Notes under the pieces: model-generated
Database searches by the model: none
What the model was told of the DNA's origin: nothing
Seen by the model: the letters and a program-made list of their open reading frames with translations, nothing else
Program-made: the position numbers and the translations under genes
Assembly (NCBI RefSeq): GCF_025506355.1
Contig: NZ_JANZYP010000052.1
Location: forward strand, 1 to 64,000
Direction of reading: 5' to 3'
Length of the DNA: 64,000 nt
From: Sphaerisporangium corydalis
GTDB taxonomy: Bacteria > Actinomycetota > Actinomycetes > Streptosporangiales > Streptosporangiaceae
Part shown: in pieces, positions 8,777 to 17,225 of the stretch
Layout: each line of letters starts with the position of its first letter
Position numbering within the stretch: position 1 is the first letter of the stretch

Positions 8777-8849
8777 TAGCCCCGACCGGATTCGAACCGG
8801 CGCTACCGCCTTGAGAGGGCGGCGTCCTAGGCCACTAGACGACGGAGCC
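8777..8849 (-). tRNA. tRNA-Glu (anticodon CTC)
   Basis: The minus strand folds into a complete 73-nt cloverleaf. The acceptor stem GGCTCCG pairs with CGGGGCT, the anticodon arm is CCGCC-CTCTCAA-GGCGG with anticodon CTC, and the T arm is GCCGG-TTCGAAT-CCGGT. CCA is not encoded. It is the second of two nearly identical tRNA-Glu genes and is followed by a strong terminator. Confidence 0.96.
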
Positions 8850-8885
8850 AGGCTTACACGATCTGGGTCTTGCTGTGGCAGGTGG

Positions 8886-8958
8886 TAGTCCCGACCGGAT
8901 TCGAACCGGCGTTACCGCCTTGAGAGGGCGGCGTCCTAGGCCACTAGACGACGGGACC
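8886..8958 (-). tRNA. tRNA-Glu (anticodon CTC), second copy
   Basis: A 73-nt cloverleaf on the minus strand, identical to its neighbour except in the acceptor stem (GGTCCCG/CGGGACT) and one base next to the variable loop. The anticodon loop is CTCTCAA. The two genes are 36 bases apart and are probably processed from one transcript ending at the hairpin at 8737-8763. CCA is not encoded. Confidence 0.96.
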
Positions 8959-9113
8959 TTGCCACTGCCTGCCGGATTCACGACGGTGAACCGACGGAGG
9001 CGCCCCTGCGGACGCCTTGGCAACGGGCGTTACTCTACCGCACCCGTGAGAGCACGACCAAACCGATTCCCCGGCCCCCGCGCGGATCACGCCCCCGGCC
9101 AGGGAAAGCGAAA

Positions 9114-9143
9114 ACGCCTATGCCTTCGAGAAGGCATAGGCGT
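9114..9143 (-). terminator. Terminator of tRNA-Gln
   Basis: A perfect 13-bp stem, ACGCCTATGCCTT (9114-9126) with AAGGCATAGGCGT (9131-9143), loop of four bases, followed on the minus strand by TTTT. It lies 15 bases past the tRNA-Gln 3' end, so tRNA-Gln is probably transcribed separately from the tRNA-Glu pair. Confidence 0.9.
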
Positions 9144-9158
9144 CACACGGTTGAACTG

Positions 9159-9230
9159 CTGGGGTACCAGGACTCGAACCTAGACTAGCTGAACCAGAAT
9201 CAGCCGGGCTGCCAATTACCCCATACCCCA
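9159..9230 (-). tRNA. tRNA-Gln (anticodon CTG)
   Basis: The minus strand folds into a 72-nt cloverleaf beginning TGGGGTA, with the matching acceptor TACCCCA and discriminator G. The anticodon arm is GCTGA-TTCTGGT-TCAGC with anticodon CTG (codon CAG). The weak U1-A72 pair fits a tRNA-Gln that is first charged with Glu and then amidated by GatCAB. The gltX and gatB genes of that route are both in the window. Confidence 0.96.
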
Positions 9231-9443
9231 TTGCTCGCGACCCCCGCCTGTCAGCCGGGCCCGCTCGCGACTCCGAAAGAATAGCCCAGCTTGAGGGTCA
9301 AGACCAAAACGATTGCCCAAGCGGCGGATCACCCCTGGTGAACCCCGTCGCCGGCCGCGTGGGGACGACCCCTCAAGGAGTGCCGGGAGCCTGTTCCCTG
9401 TGTAACGCTGGGAAGAACCTTTGCCACGTGAGGAGCCTGTGCG

Positions 9444-11438
9444 TTGACCGAGAACCCCTTCTTCGCCCCGAGTGCCCTGCCCTACCGGCTGCCGCCCTTC
9501 GCGGAGATCCGCGAGGAGCACTACGCGCCCGCCTTCGAACGCGGCATGGCCGAGCAACTCGCGGAGGTCGAGGCCATCGCCGGCAGCGCCGACCCACCGA
9601 CCTTCGACAACACCGTGGCGGCGCTCGAACGGTCCGGGCAGCTCCTGTACCGCGTCTCCACGGTGTTCTTCAACCAGGCCTCCTCCGACACCGGCCCGGG
9701 GCTCCAGGCGATCCAGAAGGACGTCACCCCCAGGCTCGCCCAGCACAGCGACGCGATCCACCTCGACGCCCGGCTGTTCTCCCGGATCAAGGCCATCTCC
9801 CCCGACGGCCTCGACGCGGAGCGCAAGCTGCTGCTGGAGCGCTACGTCACCGACTTCGTCCGTGCGGGCGCCGAACTGGCCCCCGAGGACCAGGAGCGCC
9901 TCAGGGGCCTGAACGAGGAGCTGTCAGGGCTGTCGACCCAGTTCGAGCAGAACCTGCTCGCCGACACCAACGCCTCGGCGATCGTGGTCGAGGACGTCGC
10001 CGAGCTGGACGGCCTGTCCGAGGACGACATCCGGGGCGCCGCCGAAACCGCCAAGGCACGCGGGCTCGACGGGAAGTACGTGCTCACCCTGGTGCTGCCC
10101 ACCGGGCAGCCCGTGCTGACCGAGCTGACCAGCCGCGGCCTGCGCGAGCGCATCCACAAGGCGTCCGCCGGGCGCGGCCTCCGGGACAACTCCCCGCTGG
10201 TCGTGCGCATGGCGCGGCTGCGGGCCGAGCGCGCCGCACTGCTCGGGTACGGCAGCCACGCCGAGTACGTCGTCGCCGACCAGACCGCGCCGGGCACGGA
10301 GGCCGTCACCGAGATGCTGGCCAAGCTCACCCCGGCCGCCGTCGCCAACGCCCACAAGGAGGCGGAGGCGCTGCGCGAGACCGCGGGCTTCGACATCGCG
10401 GCCTGGGACTGGTCCTTCTACGCCGAGAAGGTGCGCGAGGCCCGCTACTCCATCGACAGCCGGCAGATGCGGCCGTACTTCGAGCTGAACCGGGTCCTGT
10501 GGGACGGGGTGTTCCACGCGGCGGGCAGGTTGTACGGGATCGGCTTCACCGAGCGCACCGACCTCGTGGGGTACCACCCCGACGTGCGGGTCTTCGAGGT
10601 GTCCGACGAGGACGGCTCGCCGCTCGGGCTGTTCCTCGGCGACTTCTACGCCCGCGCGTCCAAGCGCGGCGGGGCGTGGATGAACAGCCTGGTCAAGCAG
10701 TCGGAGCTCGAAGGCACCCGGCCGGTGGTGGTCAACAACCTCAACATCGTCAAGCCGCCGGCCGGGGAGCCGACGCTGATGACCTTCGACCAGGTCAACA
10801 CGATGTTCCACGAGTTCGGGCACGCCCTGCACGGGCTGTTCTCCGCCGTCCAGTTTCCGCGCTTCTCGGGTACGGCGGTGCCGCGCGACTTCGTGGAGTA
10901 CCCCTCGCAGGTCAACGAGATGTGGGGGGTCTGGCCCGAGGTGCTGGCCAACTACGCCCGGCACCACGAGACGGGCGAGCCGATGCCGCAGGACCTGGTC
11001 GACCGGATGCTGGAGTCGCAGAAGTTCAACCAGGGCTTCGCCACGGTGGAGTACCTGGCCGCGACGCTGCTCGACTGGGCGTGGCACACGGTCGACGCGG
11101 ACGGGAGCGACCCGCAGGAGTTCGAGGCGCGGGCGCTGCGGGACGCGAACGTGGACCTGCCGCTGGTGCCGCCGCGCTACCGCAGCACGTACTTCGCGCA
11201 CATCTGGTCGGGCGGGTACAGCGCCGGCTACTACTCCTACATCTGGAGCGAGGTCCTGGACGCCGACACCGTCGAGTGGTTCAAGGAGAACGGCGGCCTC
11301 ACCCGGGAGAACGGCGACACCTTCCGCCGCGAGCTCCTGTCCAAGGGCGGCAGCGTGGAGGCCATGACGACCTTCCGCGCCTTCCGCGGCCGCGACCCCC
11401 GCATCGAGCCCCTCCTGGAGCGCCGCGGCCTGCTGTGA
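9444..11438 (+). CDS. M3 family zinc metallopeptidase (peptidyl-dipeptidase Dcp type)
   Basis: A 664-residue cytosolic oligopeptidase that cleaves short peptides during protein turnover. The M3 zinc motif is visible as HEFGH at residues 456-460 (FHEFGHALHGLFS), and the region DFVEYPSQVNEMW downstream supplies the third zinc ligand and matches Dcp enzymes. Total length (about 680 in E. coli Dcp) and the N-terminal sequence NPFFAPSALPYRLPPF also match. I use the TTG at 9444 because GAGGAG lies about nine bases upstream and no better in-frame start is near. There is no signal peptide. It converges on gltX with a hairpin between. Confidence 0.92.
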   Translation: MTENPFFAPSALPYRLPPFAEIREEHYAPAFERGMAEQLAEVEAIAGSADPPTFDNTVAALERSGQLLYRVSTVFFNQASSDTGPGLQAIQKDVTPRLAQHSDAIHLDARLFSRIKAISPDGLDAERKLLLERYVTDFVRAGAELAPEDQERLRGLNEELSGLSTQFEQNLLADTNASAIVVEDVAELDGLSEDDIRGAAETAKARGLDGKYVLTLVLPTGQPVLTELTSRGLRERIHKASAGRGLRDNSPLVVRMARLRAERAALLGYGSHAEYVVADQTAPGTEAVTEMLAKLTPAAVANAHKEAEALRETAGFDIAAWDWSFYAEKVREARYSIDSRQMRPYFELNRVLWDGVFHAAGRLYGIGFTERTDLVGYHPDVRVFEVSDEDGSPLGLFLGDFYARASKRGGAWMNSLVKQSELEGTRPVVVNNLNIVKPPAGEPTLMTFDQVNTMFHEFGHALHGLFSAVQFPRFSGTAVPRDFVEYPSQVNEMWGVWPEVLANYARHHETGEPMPQDLVDRMLESQKFNQGFATVEYLAATLLDWAWHTVDADGSDPQEFEARALRDANVDLPLVPPRYRSTYFAHIWSGGYSAGYYSYIWSEVLDADTVEWFKENGGLTRENGDTFRRELLSKGGSVEAMTTFRAFRGRDPRIEPLLERRGLL

Positions 11439-11443
11439 CCCCC

Positions 11444-11470
11444 CGTGTCCGGGCGGCCGGCCCGGACACG
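11444..11470. terminator. Hairpin between convergent M3 peptidase and gltX
   Basis: CGTGTCCGGGC (11444-11454) pairs perfectly with GCCCGGACACG (11460-11470) around a five-base loop. It starts a few bases past the peptidase stop codon and precedes the gltX stop, so it can end transcription from both sides. No U-run. Confidence 0.7.
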
Positions 11471-11495
11471 ACCGGTCACCCGGGTGGCGGCGTGG

Positions 11496-12908
11496 TCAGG
11501 CCTGGAGCTTCGCCAGGGCGGCGCGCAGGCGGTCCATGGCCGCCGCCCGGCCCAGCACCTCGATGGACTCGAACAGCGGCAGCCCCACCGTGCGCCCGGT
11601 GATCGCGACGCGGACCGGGGCCTGGGCCTTGCCGAGCTTGAGCCCGTGCGCCAGGCCGACCTCCTCCAGGGCGGCCTTCAGCGACTCGGGGTCGAAGGAG
11701 ACGTTCTCCAGCCGGTCGAGATAGCCGGAAAGGATGTCCGCGGCGCCCGGTTTCATGGCCTTGTCCCAGCTCGGCTGGTCGAAGACGGGTTGGTCCAGGA
11801 ACAGGAAGTCGACGTTGGCCGTGATCTCCGACAGCAGGGCGATGCGCGTCTGGGCGAGCGGGGCCACCTTGGCGAAGGTCTCGCGGCTCCAGCTCGGGTC
11901 GAGCCAGGGCTCGCAGCGCCGGGCGAAGACCTCGGCCGGCAGCGCCCGGATGTACTCACCGTTGAACGCCCGCAGCTTCTTCTCGTCGAAGAAGGCCGGG
12001 GACGGGTTGACGTCGGCCAGCCGGAACAGCGGCACCATCTCCGACCACGGCATGATCTCGCGGTCGTCCCCCGGGCCCCAGCCGAGCAGCATCAGGTAGT
12101 TGACCATGGCCTCGGGGAGGTAGCCCTCGTCGCGGTAGGACTCCAGGGCCACCTTGTCGCGGCGCTTGGACAGCTTCTGCCGCTTCTCGTTGACGATCAC
12201 GGGGACGTGCGCCCACACGGGCGGGGTGACGCCGAGGGCCTGCCACAGCAGCTGCTGCTTGGGCGTGTTCGACAGGTGCTCCTCGGCGCGGACGACCTGG
12301 GTGATCCGCATCTCGATGTCGTCGATCACGTTGGCCAGGACGAACAGCGGGGAGCCGTCCCCCCGGGCGACGACGAAGTCCTCGATGGCCGCGTTCGGGA
12401 ACTCCACCCGGCCGCGTACCAGGTCGTCGACGACGGTGACGCCGGTGTCGGGCGTGCGGAAGCGCACCGCGCCCTCGCGCAGGCCACGGTCGCGGCAGAA
12501 GCCGTCGTACCCCTGGTGCTCAGAGCCCGTGCGCGCCTTCACGTCGTCGCGGGTGCAGGTGCAGTGGTAGGCCTTGCCGTCCGCGACGAGCTTGGCCGAA
12601 GCGGCGCGGTGCTGCTCCTCGTACGCCGACTGGAAGTAGGGGCCCTCGAAGTACGGCGACTCGCCGTTGATCCCGATCCAGGCGAGCGCCGAGATGATGC
12701 CCTCGGTCCACTCGGGACGGTTGCGCGCCGCGTCGGTGTCCTCGACGCGCAGGACGAACCGGCCGCCCGACTGCTCGGCCAGCGCCCAGTTGAACAGGGC
12801 CGAACGGGCGCCGCCGACGTGGAACATTCCGGTCGGGGACGGGGCGAAGCGCACCCGTAGCGCGGCGTCCGGCTCAGGGGCGCCGGCGGGGCCTTGGAGA
12901 TCAGTCAC
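11496..12908 (-). CDS. gltX: Glutamyl-tRNA synthetase
   Basis: GltX, 470 residues, attaches glutamate to tRNA-Glu and, in organisms lacking GlnRS, also to tRNA-Gln. The class I signatures are present: [13 protein letters not shown] (HIGH equivalent HVGG at 30-33) and KLSKR (KMSKS equivalent near residue 253). The C-terminal anticodon-binding domain is complete, ending ALAKLQA. The start is a GTG at 12908 that overlaps the stop of the upstream fumarylacetoacetate-hydrolase gene by eight bases (GTGACTGA), so the two are translationally coupled. GatB at the right edge and the nearby tRNA-Gln suggest a non-discriminating enzyme. Confidence 0.96.
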   Translation of the reverse strand: MTDLQGPAGAPEPDAALRVRFAPSPTGMFHVGGARSALFNWALAEQSGGRFVLRVEDTDAARNRPEWTEGIISALAWIGINGESPYFEGPYFQSAYEEQHRAASAKLVADGKAYHCTCTRDDVKARTGSEHQGYDGFCRDRGLREGAVRFRTPDTGVTVVDDLVRGRVEFPNAAIEDFVVARGDGSPLFVLANVIDDIEMRITQVVRAEEHLSNTPKQQLLWQALGVTPPVWAHVPVIVNEKRQKLSKRRDKVALESYRDEGYLPEAMVNYLMLLGWGPGDDREIMPWSEMVPLFRLADVNPSPAFFDEKKLRAFNGEYIRALPAEVFARRCEPWLDPSWSRETFAKVAPLAQTRIALLSEITANVDFLFLDQPVFDQPSWDKAMKPGAADILSGYLDRLENVSFDPESLKAALEEVGLAHGLKLGKAQAPVRVAITGRTVGLPLFESIEVLGRAAAMDRLRAALAKLQA

Positions 12909-13677
12909 GCGGAACCACCCGGTTCGTGAGAGTGCCGATGCCTTCGATTCCGACGCTGACCTCGTCGCCGTCGTCGAGCGCGCCGATCCCCTCCGGGGTG
13001 CCGGTGAGGATCACGTCGCCGGGGATGAGGGTCATGACCTCGGTGATGTAGGCGATCAGCTTGGGGATGTCATGGATGAGCTGGGAGGTGCGCGCGCTCT
13101 GCCTGAGCTCGCCGTTCACGGTCGTGGTGATGGCCAGGTCGTCGGGGTCCAGTTCGGTCTGGATCCACGGGCCGAGCGGGCAGAACGTGTCGAAGCCCTT
13201 GGCGCGCGTCCACTGCCCGTCCTTGCTCTGCAGGTCACGGGCCGTGACGTCGTTCGCGCAGGTGTAGCCGAAGATGACCTCGCGGGCCCGCTCGACCGGC
13301 ACCTCGCGGCACAGCCGCCCGATGACCAGGGCCAGCTCGCCCTCGTAGTCGACGCGCTCGGAGAGTTTGTGCGGGTACACGATGGACTCGTTGTGGCCGA
13401 TCACCGACGTGGACGGCTTGCTGAAGATCAGCGGTTCGGCGGGCGGCTCGTTGCCCATCTCCCGCGCGTGCTCGGCGTAGTTCCTGCCGACCGCGATGAT
13501 CTTGCTCGGCAGCATCGGCGGGACCAGGCGCACCTCCTGGAGCGGGTAGCGCTCACCGGTGAACTGGATCGTGCCGAACGGATGCCCGTCGATCCGGGAG
13601 ACGAACTCCTCACCCTGAGCGCCTTCGACCACGCCGAACGCGACACCTTCACCCGTGGAGAACCTCGCGATACGCAC
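12901..13677 (-). CDS. Fumarylacetoacetate hydrolase family protein
   Basis: A 258-residue protein of the FAH superfamily, which contains hydrolases, hydratases and decarboxylases acting on 2-oxo or beta-diketo acids through a metal ion. The conserved metal site is visible: E-G-E-L near residues 112-115 ([12 protein letters not shown]) and NDVTARDLQ. The motif TGTPEGIG near 228-235 is also typical. The length fits single-domain members such as the YcgM type. It precedes gltX with an 8-base overlap, an arrangement I recall from Streptomyces. The actual substrate cannot be named from sequence. Confidence 0.88.
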   Translation of the reverse strand: MRIARFSTGEGVAFGVVEGAQGEEFVSRIDGHPFGTIQFTGERYPLQEVRLVPPMLPSKIIAVGRNYAEHAREMGNEPPAEPLIFSKPSTSVIGHNESIVYPHKLSERVDYEGELALVIGRLCREVPVERAREVIFGYTCANDVTARDLQSKDGQWTRAKGFDTFCPLGPWIQTELDPDDLAITTTVNGELRQSARTSQLIHDIPKLIAYITEVMTLIPGDVILTGTPEGIGALDDGDEVSVGIEGIGTLTNRVVPRD

Positions 13678-13805
13678 CCCTCAAGGCTAGTGCCGCCCGC
13701 CGCCCCGCGAGGACACGGCGCTGATCGTAAGGTGGCGGTACCCGTCCGGCGCCGCGTGGGCGGGTGCCCGTACGCCTATGCCTTTATGCCTGACGAGGAG
13801 TGGAC

Positions 13806-14168
13806 ATGTCCGTTGTGAAGATCAACGCGCTGACCGTCCCGGCCGCGATGCGCGAGGAGCTGGAGCGCCGGTTCGGGAGCCGGGCGGGGATGGTCGAGTC
13901 CTCCGACGGCTTCGAATGGTTCGAGCTGCTCAGGCCGGTCGAGGGGACCGACACCTACCTGGTGTACACGCGGTGGCGCAGCGAGGAGGACTTCCAGCGC
14001 TGGCAGACGAGCGAGGCCTTCCAGGCGGGCCACGCCCGCGCGGTCGCCGACGCCGAGGCCCAGGGCCGCGGCGGCCAGGGGCACGGCCACGGGCAGGGCG
14101 GGCCTGCCGCGACGGACTCGCAGCTGTGGTCGTTCGAGGTCATCCAGAGCGTCGGCCGCAAGGAGTAG
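13806..14168 (+). CDS. Antibiotic biosynthesis monooxygenase-like (ABM/HmoA) protein
   Basis: A 120-residue protein starting MSVVKINALTVP. The fold pattern (VKINALTVP, a helix, FEWFELLRPVEG, YLVYTRWRSEEDFQRW) is that of dimeric ferredoxin-like ABM domains, which include small monooxygenases and haem-degrading enzymes. Residues about 86-101 hold a Gly/His/Gln-rich insertion (GRGGQGHGHGQGG) not usual for the family, possibly a metal-binding or flexible loop. I chose ATG 13806, five bases after GAGGAG, over the GTG at 13800. It stands alone between the FAH/gltX unit and a convergent WYL regulator. Haem binding or catalysis is not proven. Confidence 0.75.
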   Translation: MSVVKINALTVPAAMREELERRFGSRAGMVESSDGFEWFELLRPVEGTDTYLVYTRWRSEEDFQRWQTSEAFQAGHARAVADAEAQGRGGQGHGHGQGGPAATDSQLWSFEVIQSVGRKE

Positions 14169-14243
14169 CACCGGCCTGGCGCGCCGGAGGGTCCGCGCCC
14201 GCGTCCTGGCCTGGATCCGCGTCGTGGCCCGGCGCGCCGGGGC

Positions 14244-15206
14244 TCATTCGTGCGCGGAGGTGGCGCGGGTGAAGCGGGTGGCCCAGTCGCGCAGGTGGAC
14301 GACCAGCTCAGGCGGGTGGACCACCTCGAAGTCCGCGCCCAGCGACCCCAGGGCCATGGCCGGCCAGTCGAGCGTGTCCGAGGTCATCCGCAGCCGGCAC
14401 CGCCCCTCGTCGATCTCCTCGACCGTCCCCCACCGGCCGACGCGGTCGCGCACCCTGCCGGCGGGCGCGTGCACGACCACCTCGCAGGCGAGCGGCGGCA
14501 CGATGCTGTCGATCCCCTGGCGGACGAAACCGGCCGCGTCGTCGGCGGGCAGCTCGCGCGGCCGGAACCGCTCCCTGGTGCCGAGCGGCCCGTCGAGGCG
14601 GTCGAGCCGGAAGCTGCGCCAGCCGTGGCGGCCCAGGTCGTAGGCGACCAGGTACCAGCGGCGTCCCAGCGAGACCAGGCGGTGTGGCTCGACGTAGCGC
14701 GCGCTCTCCTCGCCGTCGCGCGCCTTGTAGGCGAAGCGCAACCGCTCCTCGTCCCTGCACGCCTGGGCGACGGAGGTGAGCACACCGGCGTCGACCGTCG
14801 GCCCGGCGCCCCACACCGTCGGCACGGTGGCCGTGCTCAGCGCCTCGATGCGCCGTCGCAGCCTCGGCGGCATGACCTGCACGACCTTGGTCAGCGCGCG
14901 GACCGACGACTCCTCGATGCCGGCGACCGACCCCTGCGCGGCCATCCGCAGGCCGACGGCGAGCGCGACCGCCTCCTCGTCGTCGACCAGGAGCGGAGGC
15001 AGCGCGGCGCCCGCGGCGAGCTGGTAGCCGCCGTCGACGCCGCGGTGGGCCTCGACCGGGTAGCCCAGCTCGCGCAGCCGGTCGACGTCGCGGCGCAGGG
15101 TGCGTACCGACACCTCGAGCCGGTCGGCCAGCTCCGTGCCCGGCCAGTACCGGTGGGTCTGGAGCAGGGACAGCAGCCGCAGGGTGCGTGAGCTCGTGTT
15201 CGCCAT
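14244..15206 (-). CDS. WYL-domain transcriptional regulator (YafY/DeoR-like HTH)
   Basis: A 320-residue regulator. Residues about 5-60 form an HTH_11-type winged helix (RTLRLLSLLQTHRYWPGTEL, then SVRTLRRDVDRLRELGYPVEA). The central part (about 140-220) is a WYL domain with AYKARDGEESARYVEPHRLV and RRWYLVAYDLGRHGWRSFRLDR, followed by a WCX C-terminal segment. WYL domains sense small ligands or nucleic acids. The gene is divergent from the MFS exporter at 15294 with 87 bases between the starts, so it most likely regulates that pump. Confidence 0.9.
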   Translation of the reverse strand: MANTSSRTLRLLSLLQTHRYWPGTELADRLEVSVRTLRRDVDRLRELGYPVEAHRGVDGGYQLAAGAALPPLLVDDEEAVALAVGLRMAAQGSVAGIEESSVRALTKVVQVMPPRLRRRIEALSTATVPTVWGAGPTVDAGVLTSVAQACRDEERLRFAYKARDGEESARYVEPHRLVSLGRRWYLVAYDLGRHGWRSFRLDRLDGPLGTRERFRPRELPADDAAGFVRQGIDSIVPPLACEVVVHAPAGRVRDRVGRWGTVEEIDEGRCRLRMTSDTLDWPAMALGSLGADFEVVHPPELVVHLRDWATRFTRATSAHE

Positions 15207-15293
15207 GTCTTCAGGATGCTCGTCATTCAGGTCAGAAAGTGGCCGCTATCCACCATAGCGTGAGCTCATCGTCCTCGTTCTCAGGAGATCTCG

Positions 15294-16973
15294 ATGACCG
15301 CAATACTCGAAGCCCCGCCCGGAACCGGTACCGCGCCGCTCTACCGGTGGCGCTGGCTCGCGTTCTCGGCCGTGATGGCGTCGAGCGTGATGGACCTGCT
15401 GGACTCGACGGTGATCAACACGGCCGCGCCGGCGATCCGCGCGGACCTCGGGGGGTCGTACGCCAGCGTGCAGTGGATGGCCGCCGGGTACACCATGGCC
15501 CTCGCGGTGACGCTGCTCATCGGCGGGCGGCTCGGTGACATGTTCGGCCGCAAGCGGATGCTGCTGATCGGGGTCGGCGGGTTCACCGTCGCGTCGATGC
15601 TGTGCGCGGCGGCCCTCTCGCCGGAGATGCTGCTGCTCTCGCGGGTGCTCCAGGGGGCGTTCGGCGCGGTGATGCTGCCGCAGGGCTTCGGGCTGATCCG
15701 CGACCTGTTCCCGCCCGCCGAGATGCAGAAGCCGTACACCGCCTTCGGGCCGATCATGGGCCTGTCCGCGGTGCTCGGTCCCATCGTCGGCGGCGCGCTC
15801 ATTCACGCCGACCTGTTCGGCACCGGCTGGCGCATGATCTTCCTGGTCAACGCGCCGATCGGCCTGTTCGCCCTGGTCATCGGGGCCAGGTTCCTGCCGG
15901 TGACGCCCCCGGCCGTGCGGTCCGCCCGCCTGGACGCGGTGGGCGTGGTCCTGGCCGCCGCCGGGACGTTCACCCTGATCTTCCCGCTGGTCCAGGGCCG
16001 CGAGCTCGGCTGGCCCGTCTGGATCCTGGCGATGCTGGCCTGCTCGGTCCCGATCCTCGGCCTGTTCGCCGCCTACCAGGTGCGCCGCAAGCGGTCAGGC
16101 GGCGTCCCGCTGATCGAGCCCGCCGTGTTCACCAGGCGCCCGTACGTCTCCGGCGTCCTGTTCGCGACCGTGTTCATGGGCGCGATGGGCGGGACGATGC
16201 TGACCCTCGGCGTCTTCATGCAGGTCGGCCTCGGGTACTCACCGCTGCGCGCCAGCCTGACCACGCTGCCGTGGGCGGCCGGGGCGTTCATCGGCTCGGG
16301 GATCAGCGGGGCCCTGATGGGCAAGCTGGGCCGGACCCTGCTGCACATCGGCACGGTGGGCATGGCCCTTGGCATGGCCGCCCTGTACGTGGTCCTGCGG
16401 ACCTCCGGGACCGGCATCGGCAGCACCGACTTCATCGTCCCGCTGCTGATCGGCGGGATCGGCATGGGCATGATCTTCGTACCGCTGTTCGACATCATCC
16501 TCGGCGGGGTCGCCGACCACGAGGTGGGCTCGGCGTCCAGCGCCCTGCAGGCCATCCAGCAGCTCGGCATGTCGCTCGGCATCGCCGTGATCGGCACGAT
16601 CTTCTTCGGGCTCCTCGGCACACAGGCCGGGCACAACTTCGACACCGCCGCCGCGCCCCGGCTGCGGGCCGAACTGACCGCCGCCGGGGTCCCCGCCCAG
16701 GCTCAGGGGCCGATCGTCGCCGGGGTACGCGCCTGCGTGCACGACCGCGAGACCGAGGAGAACCCCGACGCGACGCCCCCGAGCTGCGCGGCCGGCTCCC
16801 TGCCCACCGCCCCGGCGGTCGGCGCGGCCGTCACGGCGGCCGGGCGGGAGACCCACATGCGCGACTCCCTCGGCGCCGCCGAGACGACCGCGCTGGTCAC
16901 CATCGCGCTGATCGTCCTCACCTTCGGCCTCGGCTTCCTGCTCCCCAAACACGCCCGCACCCAGACCATGTGA
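15294..16973 (+). CDS. MFS multidrug efflux transporter (DHA2), paralogue of the 0.1-kb gene
   Basis: The 559-residue membrane transporter has the DHA2 14-helix pattern and motif A as GGRLGDMFGRKRM near residues 78-90. It closely resembles the transporter at 123-1832: both have the PLYRWRW or APYRWRW start of helix 1, the QGRELGW/QGREYDW loop and a late loop with paired cysteines (RACVHDR and PPSC here). It therefore probably arose by duplication. ATG 15294 lies seven bases after AGGAG. It is divergent from a WYL regulator, unlike the other copy, which has a TetR neighbour. The substrate is unknown. Confidence 0.9.
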   Translation: MTAILEAPPGTGTAPLYRWRWLAFSAVMASSVMDLLDSTVINTAAPAIRADLGGSYASVQWMAAGYTMALAVTLLIGGRLGDMFGRKRMLLIGVGGFTVASMLCAAALSPEMLLLSRVLQGAFGAVMLPQGFGLIRDLFPPAEMQKPYTAFGPIMGLSAVLGPIVGGALIHADLFGTGWRMIFLVNAPIGLFALVIGARFLPVTPPAVRSARLDAVGVVLAAAGTFTLIFPLVQGRELGWPVWILAMLACSVPILGLFAAYQVRRKRSGGVPLIEPAVFTRRPYVSGVLFATVFMGAMGGTMLTLGVFMQVGLGYSPLRASLTTLPWAAGAFIGSGISGALMGKLGRTLLHIGTVGMALGMAALYVVLRTSGTGIGSTDFIVPLLIGGIGMGMIFVPLFDIILGGVADHEVGSASSALQAIQQLGMSLGIAVIGTIFFGLLGTQAGHNFDTAAAPRLRAELTAAGVPAQAQGPIVAGVRACVHDRETEENPDATPPSCAAGSLPTAPAVGAAVTAAGRETHMRDSLGAAETTALVTIALIVLTFGLGFLLPKHARTQTM

Positions 16974-17225
16974 CCTCACCCCGTCCCCCGTCCCCCGTCC
17001 CCCGTCCCGCCGTACCGCTCGCTGTACGCCCCCGGCCGCGCACCTCGCGGCCGGGGGCGTACGCGTTCCCGTGGAGCCCCTGCTCCGGCGCCGTTTCTGG
17101 GAGTTGGCTGGCATCCCGGCATCTGGTTGTTAACGATGTGACCGATGGGGCTCCTGCGGCTTGACCAATTCGGTGTGAATCGGACAGCATGATCCGCCCC
17201 CATCCTGGTCACGGAAGGAACTGGC

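Noticed and set aside
9338-11602. Long plus-strand frame overlapping the M3 peptidase
   Set aside because: Arg/Pro/Gly-rich translation typical of a shifted frame in high-GC DNA; the M3 peptidase frame has the real motifs.
16978-17003. GTCCCCC repeats after the second MFS gene as a possible repeat element
   Set aside because: A few seven-base slippage copies only; no sign of a larger element.
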